A stretch of 64,000 nt of DNA from AC-56 sp963702195 (GTDB lineage: Bacteria; Actinomycetota; Thermoleophilia; Solirubrobacterales; 70-9). The stretch is from assembly GCA_963702195.1 (NCBI GenBank), contig OY969725.1, positions 1,798,001 to 1,862,000 on the forward strand. The letters are read 5' to 3'. Each line of letters begins with the position of its first letter. The first letter of the stretch is position 1. Under the pieces are notes generated by a model. That model worked only from the letters and a program-made list of their open reading frames with translations. It was not told where the DNA came from and ran no database searches. Position numbers and translations under genes: made by a program. Of the stretch, positions 8,459 to 17,207 are shown piece by piece.

Positions 8459-9991
8459 ATGCAAATCAGGCGAAGCCGCACGCGTTGGCTGCTGGGACTG
8501 GGCTCGACCCTGCTCCTGCTGGCATCGATCGGAGCGGCCTCGTCGAGCTCGGGGGCGAGCCCCGGCGCGGCGAGCGCCCATCGGCTCGCTGATCGGCCGA
8601 ACATCATCGTGATCGAGTCCGACGACCAGCCGCGGATCGCCTTCAACCACCAAGCGATGCCGAAGACGTTCCGCAGGATCGTCGATCACGGGACCAAGTT
8701 CTCGCAAATGGTGGCGACCCCACCCCTGTGCTGTCCGTCTCGGGCGGCGTTCATGACCGGCGACTACCCGCACAACTCAGGCGTGTGGAGCAACAAGCCG
8801 GGATACCAGGATCTCAGGGACAAGCGAAACGTGCTCCCGCTCTGGCTTCAGCGGGCCGGCTATCGCACCGCGCTGGTGGGAAAGTTCCTGAACGGATACG
8901 GCTCCTTCTCCGGCAGGAGGCCGCCTCCCGGCTGGGAGCACGTCATGCGCCCGATTGATCCGTACCGGTACTTCGGTACTGCGTTCTGGCGCGATGGCGG
9001 ACACGTGCAGCTCCCTCCGACGGGCTACATGACCGACGCCGAGACCTACGACGCGATCGGCTACCTCCGTTCCAACCTCCCCTCCAGGCGACCGATCTTC
9101 ATGTGGTACACGCCGACGGCGCCGCACACGGGCACGCCCCCGACCGCGCCCTGCGACCACCGGGATCCGGTCCCGAAGCCGGCCGACTTCGAGCGCTTCG
9201 CCCAGTCAGCGCTCCCGAAATCCCCCAGCTACAACGAGGGTGACGTCTCCGACAAGCCGGCGGCATTCCAGAAGCCCCCATTGAGCCCCCAGCAGCAGGA
9301 CTGGATCCTCCGGCGCTACCGCTGCGCGCTGGGCTCTCTGCGGCCCGTGGATCAGGGAGTGAAGGCGATCGTCGGCGAGCTGCGGGCCGCCGGCGAGCTC
9401 CGCAACACGCTTTTGATCTACACCTCCGACAACGGGATGATGTACGGGGAGCACCGTTTCCCGAGCGGCAAGGAGAAGCCCTACGAGGAGTCGACGCGGG
9501 TGCCGCTTGCGGTCCGGCCGCCGCGATCTGCCGCAGCGCCGCCGCCCGGCGCCTCTGCCGCGCCGGTCGGAATGATCGATCTGGCGCCCACGATCCTGGA
9601 CTACGCGGGTGCAAGGCCATGCACCGCAACGAGGTGCCGGAGAGTGGACGGGCGTTCGCTCAAGCCGCTGCTCGAGGGGCGGTCCCGCAGCTGGAACGCC
9701 GATCGCGCGCTGCTGATCGAGCTGAACGCCGATTGCGCGTACGAGGGCGTTCGCACCACATCCGCCGTCTACGTCAGGTACGCCACCCCTCCCGGGGGCC
9801 ACTGTCCCGGCCCGGGCGTCAGCGAGCTGTACAACCTCTCCCGTGATCCCTTCCAGCTCCGCAACCTCCTCGCCAAACGGCCCCTGAATGCGAGGAGGAA
9901 AGCCCTCCGGAGGTCGATGGCGGTACGCCTCAGGCGGCTGGAGGTCTGCTCCGGGACGCGGAGCCGCCCGGGGGCGACTCCCTGCGAGTAA
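8459..9991 (+). CDS. Exported sulfatase-family hydrolase
   Basis: 510 residues from ATG 8459, chosen because GGGGAGGG lies 6-13 bases upstream and a signal peptide follows (core WLLGLGSTLLLLASIGA). Alkaline-phosphatase superfamily, sulfatase branch. The metal site begins with ESDDQ. The formylglycine motif is CCPSR with C91, P93 and R95; activity needs conversion of C91 by a formylglycine-generating enzyme, which is not in this window. YTSDNG...GEH...KEKPYEES and the C-terminal ELYNLSRDPFQLRNL are typical. An Ala/Pro-rich insert interrupts the usual APG region near residue 360. It is a paralogue of the lipoprotein sulfatase at 42276. The natural sulfate ester is unknown. Confidence 0.9.
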   Translation: MQIRRSRTRWLLGLGSTLLLLASIGAASSSSGASPGAASAHRLADRPNIIVIESDDQPRIAFNHQAMPKTFRRIVDHGTKFSQMVATPPLCCPSRAAFMTGDYPHNSGVWSNKPGYQDLRDKRNVLPLWLQRAGYRTALVGKFLNGYGSFSGRRPPPGWEHVMRPIDPYRYFGTAFWRDGGHVQLPPTGYMTDAETYDAIGYLRSNLPSRRPIFMWYTPTAPHTGTPPTAPCDHRDPVPKPADFERFAQSALPKSPSYNEGDVSDKPAAFQKPPLSPQQQDWILRRYRCALGSLRPVDQGVKAIVGELRAAGELRNTLLIYTSDNGMMYGEHRFPSGKEKPYEESTRVPLAVRPPRSAAAPPPGASAAPVGMIDLAPTILDYAGARPCTATRCRRVDGRSLKPLLEGRSRSWNADRALLIELNADCAYEGVRTTSAVYVRYATPPGGHCPGPGVSELYNLSRDPFQLRNLLAKRPLNARRKALRRSMAVRLRRLEVCSGTRSRPGATPCE

Positions 9992-10002
9992 GCCGTCCCG
10001 GC

Positions 10003-10404
10003 TCAGTGAGGCACGGGGCGGACGGCCACCGTCATCCGGACCAGCGCGCAGAGCCTCTCCGCGTCGTCGGTTATCTCCACGTCCCAGACCCATGTGGTGC
10101 GGCCGCGGTGGCGCGTGCGGGCTACGGCGTTGACGTGGCCCTGGGTGATCGGGCGCATGAACGTCGCGCTGTTCGACTGCCCCATGGCCGCCATGCCCTC
10201 GTCCTTGACGTTCAGCCACGTGGCAGCCGAGCACATGCTCTCGGCCATCGCCGAGAAGACCCCTCCGTGGACCAGCCCGACCGGCTGGCGGACCTCGTCG
10301 GTGACCTCCAGCCGCGCTCGCACCTCCTCGGGCCCCGACTCCAGATACTCGAGGCCGATCAGCTCACCGAGACCGTCCCGTCCGGGCGGCGTTGCCGCTT
10401 CCAT
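10003..10404 (-). CDS. PaaI-type hotdog-fold thioesterase
   Basis: 133 residues. Acyl-CoA thioesterase of the hotdog superfamily, recognised by the motif VGLVHGGVFSAMAESM (around 43-58) and the following strands GMAAMGQSNSATF and GRTTWVWDVEI. It hydrolyses acyl- or aryl-CoA thioesters in the cytoplasm; the substrate is not defined. ATG 10404 gives the expected length. An in-frame GTG at 10416 overlaps the stop of the upstream MMPL gene, so translation may be coupled and four residues longer. It lies directly downstream of the MMPL transporter on the minus strand, which suggests a lipid-related job. Confidence 0.85.
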   Translation of the reverse strand: MEAATPPGRDGLGELIGLEYLESGPEEVRARLEVTDEVRQPVGLVHGGVFSAMAESMCSAATWLNVKDEGMAAMGQSNSATFMRPITQGHVNAVARTRHRGRTTWVWDVEITDDAERLCALVRMTVAVRPVPH

Positions 10405-10415
10405 GAGCGAGGACA

Positions 10416-12170
10416 CTAGCCGGGGCCCCACCGCGCGAGCGTCGCGATCTGCGCGGGCCGCAGCAGGACCACGTCGACGAGCAGGCCGACCGCGACGGCC
10501 AGCCCGAACTCCCTTGCCGTATAGAGGTCGGCTCCGGCGAGGACGCCCGTCGCCGCGGCGCCGATCAGGCTCGCGATGATCGCCGCCGGCAGGACCAGCG
10601 AGGCGGTCGAGTACGCGGTCCACTCGGGGTCGAGACCGAGCGCTTCCATGTCGAGGGCTGCCTGAAGGCCCGCCGCCGAGCGCGCCGCGGACACCGACAC
10701 CAGCGCCACCAGGAGCGAAGCGACCGCCCCGGTCTCGAGCGCCCCCTGGCGACTCTGGTTGATCGCGCCGGCCAGGTGGCCATCCTGGAAAACCAGCACG
10801 CACAGGCCGCACGCAGCGGCAGCCGGGAGCAGGCTGGCGAGCGCAAGCGGAACCGGCGCGCGCCGTGACCTGAAGCCGACGCCGAAGACCAACGCCATGG
10901 CGACGAAGGAGACGCCGGCCGCCAGCGGCAGATCGGAAAACAGCGAGCTCCCTCCCCCGTCGTGCGCGCTGACGCCGGCGAGGCTCGCGGCATGGCTCGC
11001 CGAGGATCCCTGCGGCAGATCCGCCGCGGAGAACGGCGCGCTTTGGCCGTGCAGCAGCGGGACCGCGGCGGCGAGCACCAGGACGGCGCCGGTGGCGGCG
11101 AATGCCACCGTACGACCGCCCGACCCAGCGAGCCAGCCGACCAGGCGCGCCGGGTGCCGCTCCAGCCACAGCGCGACGGGAGCCTCGCCATTCACGTGGC
11201 GGTCGCCGGCAGCAAGGGAGGCGATCGCCGGCGCGGAGACGAGCGCCGAGGCCAGCGCGAGGGCCGCCGCGAGCCCGCACGCCACGATCATCGACCCTGC
11301 CTGGTTGACGTCGGTCGCAAGGAGTCCCGCCGTGACGAGCGTCGCGGCGATGGCGACCGGTATCGCGAGCTCGGCCGCCGCGATGACGGCGCGGCGGATC
11401 GCCTCGTCCGGCCCCACCCGCTGCGCCTCTGCCCGGTATCTGGCAAAGAAGGCGGTCGGGGCCTGGACGCCGAGCACGAGGCCCACGACGGCGGCCGGGG
11501 CGATGCCCAGGAGCGACACGTCGGTGACGAGGCCGATCAGGACGAGCCCGGCGAGCGCCCCGGCGAGCGCGGTCGCCGCGCTGATCACCGGTGCGGCCGC
11601 GAGCCGCGGGCCGAGGGCGAGCGCCAGCACCAGTGCGACGAACGGCAGCGCGAGCAATTCGAGCTTCCAGAAATCGTGGGCCAGGTCGTGACGCGCCTCG
11701 AGCAGCGTGGCGACCTCACCGCCATAGGAGACCTCTAGCGGCCCGGGGTCGATGCCGTCCTCGATTTGCTCGACCGCGTCCTGCCGCGCCGAGGCGCCCA
11801 GCCCCTGGAACGAGACGAGCAGCGAGGTGGATCGCCCGTCGCCCGACACGGGGCCCTGCAGGACCTGCGCCACGGACGCGTCGGATCGCACCTGCGAGGA
11901 GATCACCCGCAGCGCCACCCGGTAAACGGCCGACTCGACGGGCATGCGGCCGGTCGTGGCGACGACGAGGTCGGGCTGCCCGGCGGCCGACCCGGACGGC
12001 GCCAGGGACCCGATCGGCAGACCCTCGGCCCCGACCACGCCGATCGCCACCAACGCGACGAGAACGGCCAGGCTTGTGGTCAGCAGGGCCCACGGGCGGC
12101 GCACCGCGAGATCGACCACCCGGTCCAGCACCCGCGACAAGTTACTTCGGCCCGACCTTGCACTCGCCAC
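10416..12170 (-). CDS. MMPL/RND-type membrane transporter, compact form
   Basis: 584 residues with about 11-12 predicted membrane spans. The first lies at ~27-48, followed by a short external domain, then a block of five or six helices (~170-310), a second short external loop (~375-405) and a second helical block. This is the MMPL/HpnN RND layout, but shorter than the 700-1000 residues typical of mycobacterial MmpL proteins, because both periplasm-side domains are reduced. Proteins of this family export lipids or hydrophobic molecules using the proton gradient. The start is GTG 12170. The thioesterase gene follows with a TAG/GTG overlap. Cargo cannot be predicted. Confidence 0.8.
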   Translation of the reverse strand: MASARSGRSNLSRVLDRVVDLAVRRPWALLTTSLAVLVALVAIGVVGAEGLPIGSLAPSGSAAGQPDLVVATTGRMPVESAVYRVALRVISSQVRSDASVAQVLQGPVSGDGRSTSLLVSFQGLGASARQDAVEQIEDGIDPGPLEVSYGGEVATLLEARHDLAHDFWKLELLALPFVALVLALALGPRLAAAPVISAATALAGALAGLVLIGLVTDVSLLGIAPAAVVGLVLGVQAPTAFFARYRAEAQRVGPDEAIRRAVIAAAELAIPVAIAATLVTAGLLATDVNQAGSMIVACGLAAALALASALVSAPAIASLAAGDRHVNGEAPVALWLERHPARLVGWLAGSGGRTVAFAATGAVLVLAAAVPLLHGQSAPFSAADLPQGSSASHAASLAGVSAHDGGGSSLFSDLPLAAGVSFVAMALVFGVGFRSRRAPVPLALASLLPAAAACGLCVLVFQDGHLAGAINQSRQGALETGAVASLLVALVSVSAARSAAGLQAALDMEALGLDPEWTAYSTASLVLPAAIIASLIGAAATGVLAGADLYTAREFGLAVAVGLLVDVVLLRPAQIATLARWGPG

Positions 12171-12218
12171 CTCACCTGGGGCGCCCGTCTCCCGGACTCC
12201 CTAGGCTTCCCGAGAGAG

Positions 12219-13271
12219 ATGCCTCTGACGGCGGACCAGAAAGCAATGCTCCAGCTGCTGCTCGAACGCGGCCAGAGCTACGACGATCTCGCGGGAATCC
12301 TCGGCGTCGAATCCGACGAGGTGCGCTCGCGCGCGCGGGCGGCCCTGAGCGAGCTCGGCGGCGCTGACCCGGACCGCAACGTGGCCCTCACCGACTACCT
12401 GCTCGGCCAGGCCGACCCCATCGACCGCGCCGACGCGGTCCGTCACCTCAAGGACGACCCGGAGGACCTCGCCCTCGTAACCGAGCTCGCACAGAAGCTG
12501 CGCCTGGTGGCTCCGGAGGCAGAGCTGCCGCGACTGCCGGGCGAGGAGCGCCAACCCCGCCCCCGCGGCTCCACGCGACGGCGCCTGCCGAAGCCGTTGA
12601 AGAAGCTGGCTCCCGCACCCGAGAAATCCGCGGACGGCGAGCCGCGCCCGCCCCGCACGACGCTCACGAGGCGCCAAACCCAGGGGATCGTCGTCGCCGC
12701 CTGCGCCGCCGTTCTCGTCGCGGTGGGCGCGCTCGCGATCGCCGGCGTCTTCAACAGCGGAAGCTCGGGCGCGACCAACACAAGCTCCACCACGGCGAGC
12801 GACTCGAACCCGACCGGAGGAAATGTCGACGGCTATCCCCTCCTTCCCATCGCCGCCGCCAACTCGAAGAGCCAGGGGGCGAAGCTCGACAGCAACGGCA
12901 ACTTCCAGGACTCGATCCCGATCCCGAGCGCCGTGCAGTCGATCCTGCCCAATGTGCAGGCGGTCGCGATCACGCTCGCGGACAACCAGAAGGTCGCGCA
13001 GGCGATTCAGAGCGCCGTCCAGAACAAGCAGGCGGCGCTCACCGTCCAGGGCCGAACCGACTTCGTGGGCGTCGTCGGCGCCAAGCAGGGCAAGGTGTTC
13101 CCGATCCAGCTCAAGGCGGGCAAGAACGTGAAGGGATCCGGGACCGCAGCCCTGGGCATAGCCAACAAGCAACCCTTCTTCCAGACCAAGATGACCGGCC
13201 TCGCGCAGCCGCCGAACGGCTCCAGCTACATCATCTGGCTGGTGCTCGGCACCAGTCAAAACCAGCAGTAG
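12219..13271 (+). CDS. Single-pass membrane protein with N-terminal sigma-like HTH
   Basis: 350 residues, function unknown. Residues ~1-45 (LLERGQSYDDLAGILGVESDEVRSRA) look like the helix-turn-helix of sigma-70 region 4 or a small DNA-binding regulator. Residues ~50-110 are acidic and helical, and 110-150 form a Pro/Arg linker. A single membrane span lies at about 156-178 (IVVAACAAVLVAVGALAIAGV). After it comes a Ser/Thr-rich spacer and an exported domain of ~150 residues ending YIIWLVL, which recalls the C-terminal domain of anti-sigma-K-type proteins. This suggests a one-component transmembrane regulator or anti-sigma-like sensor. ATG 12219 is preceded by GAGAGAG. The GH114-like gene follows 7 bp later. 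Confidence 0.65.
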   Translation: MPLTADQKAMLQLLLERGQSYDDLAGILGVESDEVRSRARAALSELGGADPDRNVALTDYLLGQADPIDRADAVRHLKDDPEDLALVTELAQKLRLVAPEAELPRLPGEERQPRPRGSTRRRLPKPLKKLAPAPEKSADGEPRPPRTTLTRRQTQGIVVAACAAVLVAVGALAIAGVFNSGSSGATNTSSTTASDSNPTGGNVDGYPLLPIAAANSKSQGAKLDSNGNFQDSIPIPSAVQSILPNVQAVAITLADNQKVAQAIQSAVQNKQAALTVQGRTDFVGVVGAKQGKVFPIQLKAGKNVKGSGTAALGIANKQPFFQTKMTGLAQPPNGSSYIIWLVLGTSQNQQ

Positions 13272-13278
13272 GCCCCGG

Positions 13279-14202
13279 ATGGCGGCGATCCTCGCGATGA
13301 TCGCCCTGGCCGCGGGAGGCGGCGGCGCCGCGACGGCGCCGCGATGGGAGCCGCCGGCAGGTGCGCGCTGGCAGTACCAGCTCGAGAGCTCCGACAAGAC
13401 CCTGAAGTCCACAGGCGGGATCGACGTGAACATCTGCCAGCCGCCGGCAGGGGGCAGCCGGTGCGTCCGCCCGCGGGTCTTCGACATCGACCTGTACCAG
13501 GACGGACGCGTATCCGGCAACGACCACACGGTCAACACGGCCGCGGTCAACGCCATCCACCACCGCGGGGCCCACGCGGTCTGCTACCTGTCGGCGGGGA
13601 CAGCGGAGCGCTTCCGCCCCGACTACCAGAAGTACGTCCGGTTCGACCGCGCGCACGGCCACAGCCTGCTCGGCAAGCCGTTCAGCGACCGCTTCTCGAA
13701 CGAGTACTGGCTCAACATCAACAACGGCCGGGGCCAGCGCGACTTCGTCCTCCGACGGATGGCCGACCGCACCCGTAGATGCGCCGAGGCCGGCTTCGAC
13801 GCCGTCGAGTACGACGTGGTGGACGCCTACGCGCAGGGCAAGCGGGTCACCGGCTGGAAGATCCGCGGCCATACGCAGCTCGTCTACGACCGGGCGCTGG
13901 CGAAGCTCGCCCACCAGAACGGGCTGGCGGTCGGACTGAAGAACGACCTCGGCCAGGTGCCGAAGCTCGAGCCGAGATTCGATTTCGCCGTCAACGAGCA
14001 GTGCTTCCAATTCCGCGAGTGCACCAACAACCCATCGCCCGGCTACAAGGCCTTCGTTCGCGACGGCAAGCCGGTCTTCCAGGTCGAGTACCGCATCCCG
14101 CCGAGCCGCTTCTGCGGCGCCGCCAACCGCCTCGGCATCAGCTCGATCAAGAAGGCGAAGAACTTCTCGCTGAACGCAAAGCCCTGGACGCCCTGCCGGT
14201 AG
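13279..14202 (+). CDS. GH114-like (endo-alpha-1,4-polygalactosaminidase type) secreted protein
   Basis: 307 residues. A TIM-barrel glycosidase-like fold is suggested by the ordered segments FDIDLYQDG, GAHAVCYLSAGTAE, WLNIN, GFDAVEYDVVDAY, GLAVGLKND and FDFAVNEQCFQF. These match the GH114/TM1410 family, in which an Asp and a Glu on adjacent strands act in catalysis (probably within VEYD). A short signal peptide is present (MAAILAMIALAAGGGGAATA). Members cleave galactosamine-rich exopolysaccharide, but the substrate here is not shown. It starts 7 bp after the HTH membrane protein, so the two are probably co-transcribed; that protein could sense the envelope condition in which this hydrolase is needed. 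Confidence 0.78.
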   Translation: MAAILAMIALAAGGGGAATAPRWEPPAGARWQYQLESSDKTLKSTGGIDVNICQPPAGGSRCVRPRVFDIDLYQDGRVSGNDHTVNTAAVNAIHHRGAHAVCYLSAGTAERFRPDYQKYVRFDRAHGHSLLGKPFSDRFSNEYWLNINNGRGQRDFVLRRMADRTRRCAEAGFDAVEYDVVDAYAQGKRVTGWKIRGHTQLVYDRALAKLAHQNGLAVGLKNDLGQVPKLEPRFDFAVNEQCFQFRECTNNPSPGYKAFVRDGKPVFQVEYRIPPSRFCGAANRLGISSIKKAKNFSLNAKPWTPCR

Positions 14203-14347
14203 TGACAGTGACCGCCATGAGCGGGATGTGACAGCCCATCCTGTGCCGGGGAGAGCTAGCGCGAGACTTCTGCTTTCGCGTTGCGAGCGGAATCGGAACG
14301 GAACGCGGCTCCCCCTCCCCCGCGGCTTGACCCACCGCGGCCCGCCC

Positions 14348-15976
14348 CTACGGCAGCAGCTTGCCCGGGTTCATGATCCCGGCCGGGTCCAGGCGCTCCT
14401 TGACAGCGCGCAGGGCGTCGATGCCCAGCTCGCCGATCTCCGCCCGCATGTAGGGGACGTGGTCGCGGCCGACGCCATGGTGATGGGTGATCGTGCCGCC
14501 GGCATCGACGATCGCCTCCGACGCCGCCGTCTTCGCCGCGCGCCACTGCTCGAGCTCCGCACCCGGCCGGCGGGGAGCGATGAACGTGAGGTAGAGCGAC
14601 GCGCCGTCCGGGTAGGCGTGCGAGAGGTGGCACATGACCAGGCCGTGGGTGCCCTGAGCGGCGAGCGCGGTGCCGATTGCCGCCCGCACCTCCTCGTACA
14701 GGTGCTGCAGCTCGCTCCATTCGTGGGACGTCTCGAGCGTCTCCACCATGTAGCCCAGGTCCATGAGCTCGTCACGCAGGTAGGGGCCGTCGTAGCGACC
14801 GCGCTCCCACGCCCTGCCCGGCGACCCGCCCAGCGCGGCCGCCCCGCCTGAGCGCAGGATCCGTGCCGCTACCGAGCGGCGGCGCTCCACTGCCTCGGCC
14901 TCCCCCTCCCAGCCACAGATCACGATCGAGCCGTGGTCGCGCCGCCTCAGTCGCAGATAGCCGCCCAGGAGCGCCCGCTTGCCACCGCCGGTTCCCGACA
15001 TGGCGAGCGACGTGCGGGTCTCGGCCTCGTCGGAGACGCGGACCACATCCGGCAGGCTCTGCGACTGCGCCAGCGCGCGGACGATGTCGGCGCCGGAGCC
15101 GAAGTCGGAAGCCATCCACGCGTCGTAGCGGCGCCGCTCGGGGACCGGGCGCACCCTTGCCGTTACCTGCGTGATCACGCCGAGCGCGCCCTCCGAGCCC
15201 AGGGCGAGCTCCCGAAGCGCGGGCCCTGCCGCCGTGTGCGGGGTTTTGAGCGTGCTGAGCGTTCCGGCCGGCGAGGTGAGCCGGAGGGACGTGACGAGCT
15301 CGTCGAAGCGGCCGTAGCCGCTCGAGGCCTGGCCGGCGGAGCGCGCGGCGGCGAACCCGCCGATGGTCGCGTACTCGAAAGACTGGGGGAAGTGGCCGAG
15401 GGTGACGCCCTGCGCGGCCAACGCCTCTTCGGCCTCTGGTCCCCGGAGCCCCGGCCCGAGGGTCGCCGTCATCGAGGTGTGGTCCACCTCGACGCCCTGG
15501 AGACGCCTGAGGTCCAGCGTGATCAGCCGCTCGAACGCGCCCCGAAGCGGCTCCACGCCTCCCACCACGCTCGTGCCGCCGCCGAACGGCACGACCCCGA
15601 TGCCCTCCCGCCCGCAGATCTCGAGCACTCGCGCGAGCTCATCCTCGTTGCCGGGCAGCACGACGGCATCGGGCGCGTCTGCCAGCCGCCCCGCTCGAAG
15701 CCGTACGAGGTCCGGATAGCCACGCCCCGCCGCCCGCCGCACCCGATGCTCGTGTCCGTCGAGCACGGCCGCCTCGCCGACTGCCTCGGCGATCGACGTG
15801 GGCAGCGGACGCGGCGCCGGGACCGCGACCGACTCCAGGGTCGCGCGTTCCTCCGGCTCAGCCTCACCCACATCGGAGCGCAGTGCGGCGATCGCCCCGG
15901 AACCGAGCTCGAGCCGCCGCTCGGGGTCTCCCCATCCCCACCACTTCATAGGGCCGGTGGAACGAGCCGTGTTCAC
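14348..15976 (-). CDS. FAD-binding oxidase, alkyldihydroxyacetonephosphate synthase-like
   Basis: 542 residues with a PCMH-type FAD domain. VVPFGGGTSVVGGVEP around 148-163 is the pyrophosphate-binding loop; FEYATIGGFAAARSAG and GSEGALGVITQ follow. A C-terminal FAD-oxidase domain carries GTITHHHGVGRDH near 496-508. Relatives make the ether bond of plasmalogen precursors (AGPS) or oxidise D-2-hydroxyacids; MKWWGWGDP near the N-terminus and the HHHGVG motif favour the AGPS branch. Initiation at GTG 15976 is supported by a GTGA overlap with the upstream SRPBCC gene; an internal ATG at 15949 is an alternative. It is probably cytoplasmic or membrane-associated. Confidence 0.85.
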   Translation of the reverse strand: MNTARSTGPMKWWGWGDPERRLELGSGAIAALRSDVGEAEPEERATLESVAVPAPRPLPTSIAEAVGEAAVLDGHEHRVRRAAGRGYPDLVRLRAGRLADAPDAVVLPGNEDELARVLEICGREGIGVVPFGGGTSVVGGVEPLRGAFERLITLDLRRLQGVEVDHTSMTATLGPGLRGPEAEEALAAQGVTLGHFPQSFEYATIGGFAAARSAGQASSGYGRFDELVTSLRLTSPAGTLSTLKTPHTAAGPALRELALGSEGALGVITQVTARVRPVPERRRYDAWMASDFGSGADIVRALAQSQSLPDVVRVSDEAETRTSLAMSGTGGGKRALLGGYLRLRRRDHGSIVICGWEGEAEAVERRRSVAARILRSGGAAALGGSPGRAWERGRYDGPYLRDELMDLGYMVETLETSHEWSELQHLYEEVRAAIGTALAAQGTHGLVMCHLSHAYPDGASLYLTFIAPRRPGAELEQWRAAKTAASEAIVDAGGTITHHHGVGRDHVPYMRAEIGELGIDALRAVKERLDPAGIMNPGKLLP

Positions 15977-16410
15977 TCCTCCCCCACCGCCCGGTCGATC
16001 CCGGCGAGCGCCTCGTCGAGGCGCTTCCGAGTGGCCATTCGCATCATCGGCGAGCCGAGCCGCGAGAGGCCGCGCAGCCGCTCGCTCGATGAAAGCCTCA
16101 CCGAGGTCCCACCCTTGCCGGCCTCGTCAAGGAGGATCTCCAGGCGCGAGTAGCGGAGGATCCGCTCGAATGGCGTGCCCTCGAGCTCCTGCTCCCAGAG
16201 GTAACGCTCGCCGGTCGCGGCGCTGGTGCACCTGAAATCGGCCCGCACGCCCTTGCCGCGATCGGTTCCGAGCACCATGGTCCAGCGGGAGCGCTTCCCG
16301 CTTCCCATCTGCCGGACGTCCTCGACCCGCATCGCGCGGGGCCACCACCGCGGCAGGTGGTGGGGATCCGAGACGAGGTCCCAGATTCGCTCTGGGGGCG
16401 CTGCGATCAC
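15973..16410 (-). CDS. SRPBCC-family (START-like) lipid/ligand-binding protein
   Basis: 145 residues. The beginning IAAPPERIWDLVSDPHHLPRWWP is the hallmark of the polyketide-cyclase/START-like SRPBCC fold, which binds hydrophobic ligands in a deep pocket. The start is uncertain: GTG 16410 sits inside the first conserved strand. The upstream frame stays open for only a few codons (to a CTG at 16434), without a good ATG/GTG, so a slightly longer product is possible. It is coupled to the AGPS-like oxidase by a 4-base GTGA overlap, which suggests a ligand-delivery or accessory role in ether-lipid synthesis. No catalytic residues can be assigned. Confidence 0.78.
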   Translation of the reverse strand: MIAAPPERIWDLVSDPHHLPRWWPRAMRVEDVRQMGSGKRSRWTMVLGTDRGKGVRADFRCTSAATGERYLWEQELEGTPFERILRYSRLEILLDEAGKGGTSVRLSSSERLRGLSRLGSPMMRMATRKRLDEALAGIDRAVGEE

Positions 16411-16438
16411 GCGTTTTCGCGAGACCCGCGGCAGTGGC

Positions 16439-17206
16439 TCAGTCGCCCTTGATGCGCCGCAGATCCCGGACGAGCATCAGGTGCTTGAGGTGCCCGCAAA
16501 CCGCGGCGAGGCTCTCCAGGTTCTCGATCGCCTCCTTGCGCCTGGCCTGGCTGCGAGACCGAAGCGCCGGGCCCACGATCTGCTGGAGCAGTGCCGCCTC
16601 GCGATCGGCGGAGCTCCTGAAGACGCGCAGATTCCGGCCGGCGACGCCGAAGCGCGAGAGCTCGGCCGCGGCGCGCACGATCTCGAGGTCGGTCTCGTCG
16701 TAGACCATGCGCCCGTCGCGGCGGTCCGGCTGCACGATCCCGAACTCCTGAAGCTCGCGGATCAAGCCCTCCGTGACGCCCGCCTCGTCCAGGATCTCCT
16801 CCAGGGTCATCGTCGAGACCGAGGCGTCCACCGACCCGGCGCGCCTCGTCGCCGCCGCCTCGCTGCCGCGGCGCGCTCCGCCGAAGTCCCCACTGGAGAG
16901 CTCCTGCCGGATGACCCTCAGCGGCAGGAACTCGTCCCGCTGCATGCGCAGGATCGCGCGGAGCCGCTCGACGTCCGCCTGGCTGTACAGGCGGTAGCCA
17001 CCGGCCGTGCGCCGCGGGGCGAGAAGCTTCTGATCCTCGAGGTAGCGGATCTTGGAGATCGAGATGTCGTCGAACTCCTGCCCCAGGATCTTCGCGACGG
17101 CGCCGATCGTGAGCGCCTTGCGCGGACGTGAGGGCGAGTCGCTGGCCGGCGGCCTTCTGTCCGTGTCCCTGTGGGCCCTCGCCCCCTCGGTAGCCGCGAC
17201 CGCCAT
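16439..17206 (-). CDS. ftsR: MerR-family transcriptional regulator, FtsR-like
   Basis: 255 residues. The N-terminal winged helix starts at LTIGAVAKILGQEF (~33-46), with the typical IRYLEDQKLLAPRRTAGGYRLYSQADVERL. A second MerR-like helical segment follows (~135-170), which is the two-part layout of the FtsR/Rv1828 group. FtsR regulates cell-division and growth genes in corynebacteria. The neighbouring garA and the nearby pgsA reproduce the mycobacterial order (Rv1827 garA, Rv1828), which supports the name. There are no cysteines for metal sensing. The start ATG lies one base after the garA stop, so translation is coupled. Confidence 0.85.
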   Translation of the reverse strand: MAVAATEGARAHRDTDRRPPASDSPSRPRKALTIGAVAKILGQEFDDISISKIRYLEDQKLLAPRRTAGGYRLYSQADVERLRAILRMQRDEFLPLRVIRQELSSGDFGGARRGSEAAATRRAGSVDASVSTMTLEEILDEAGVTEGLIRELQEFGIVQPDRRDGRMVYDETDLEIVRAAAELSRFGVAGRNLRVFRSSADREAALLQQIVGPALRSRSQARRKEAIENLESLAAVCGHLKHLMLVRDLRRIKGD

Positions 17207-17207
17207 C

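Noticed and set aside
9515..9570. Ala/Pro-rich insert of the first sulfatase as another copy of the dispersed repeat
   Set aside because: It shares only general GC-rich character; the core CTCCGCT-N-CGCGTCC is missing.
14203..14347. Bidirectional terminator between the GH114-like and AGPS-like genes
   Set aside because: Only weak pairings (such as GCGCGA with TCGCGT) were found, without T runs; the 145-base gap holds nothing I can support.
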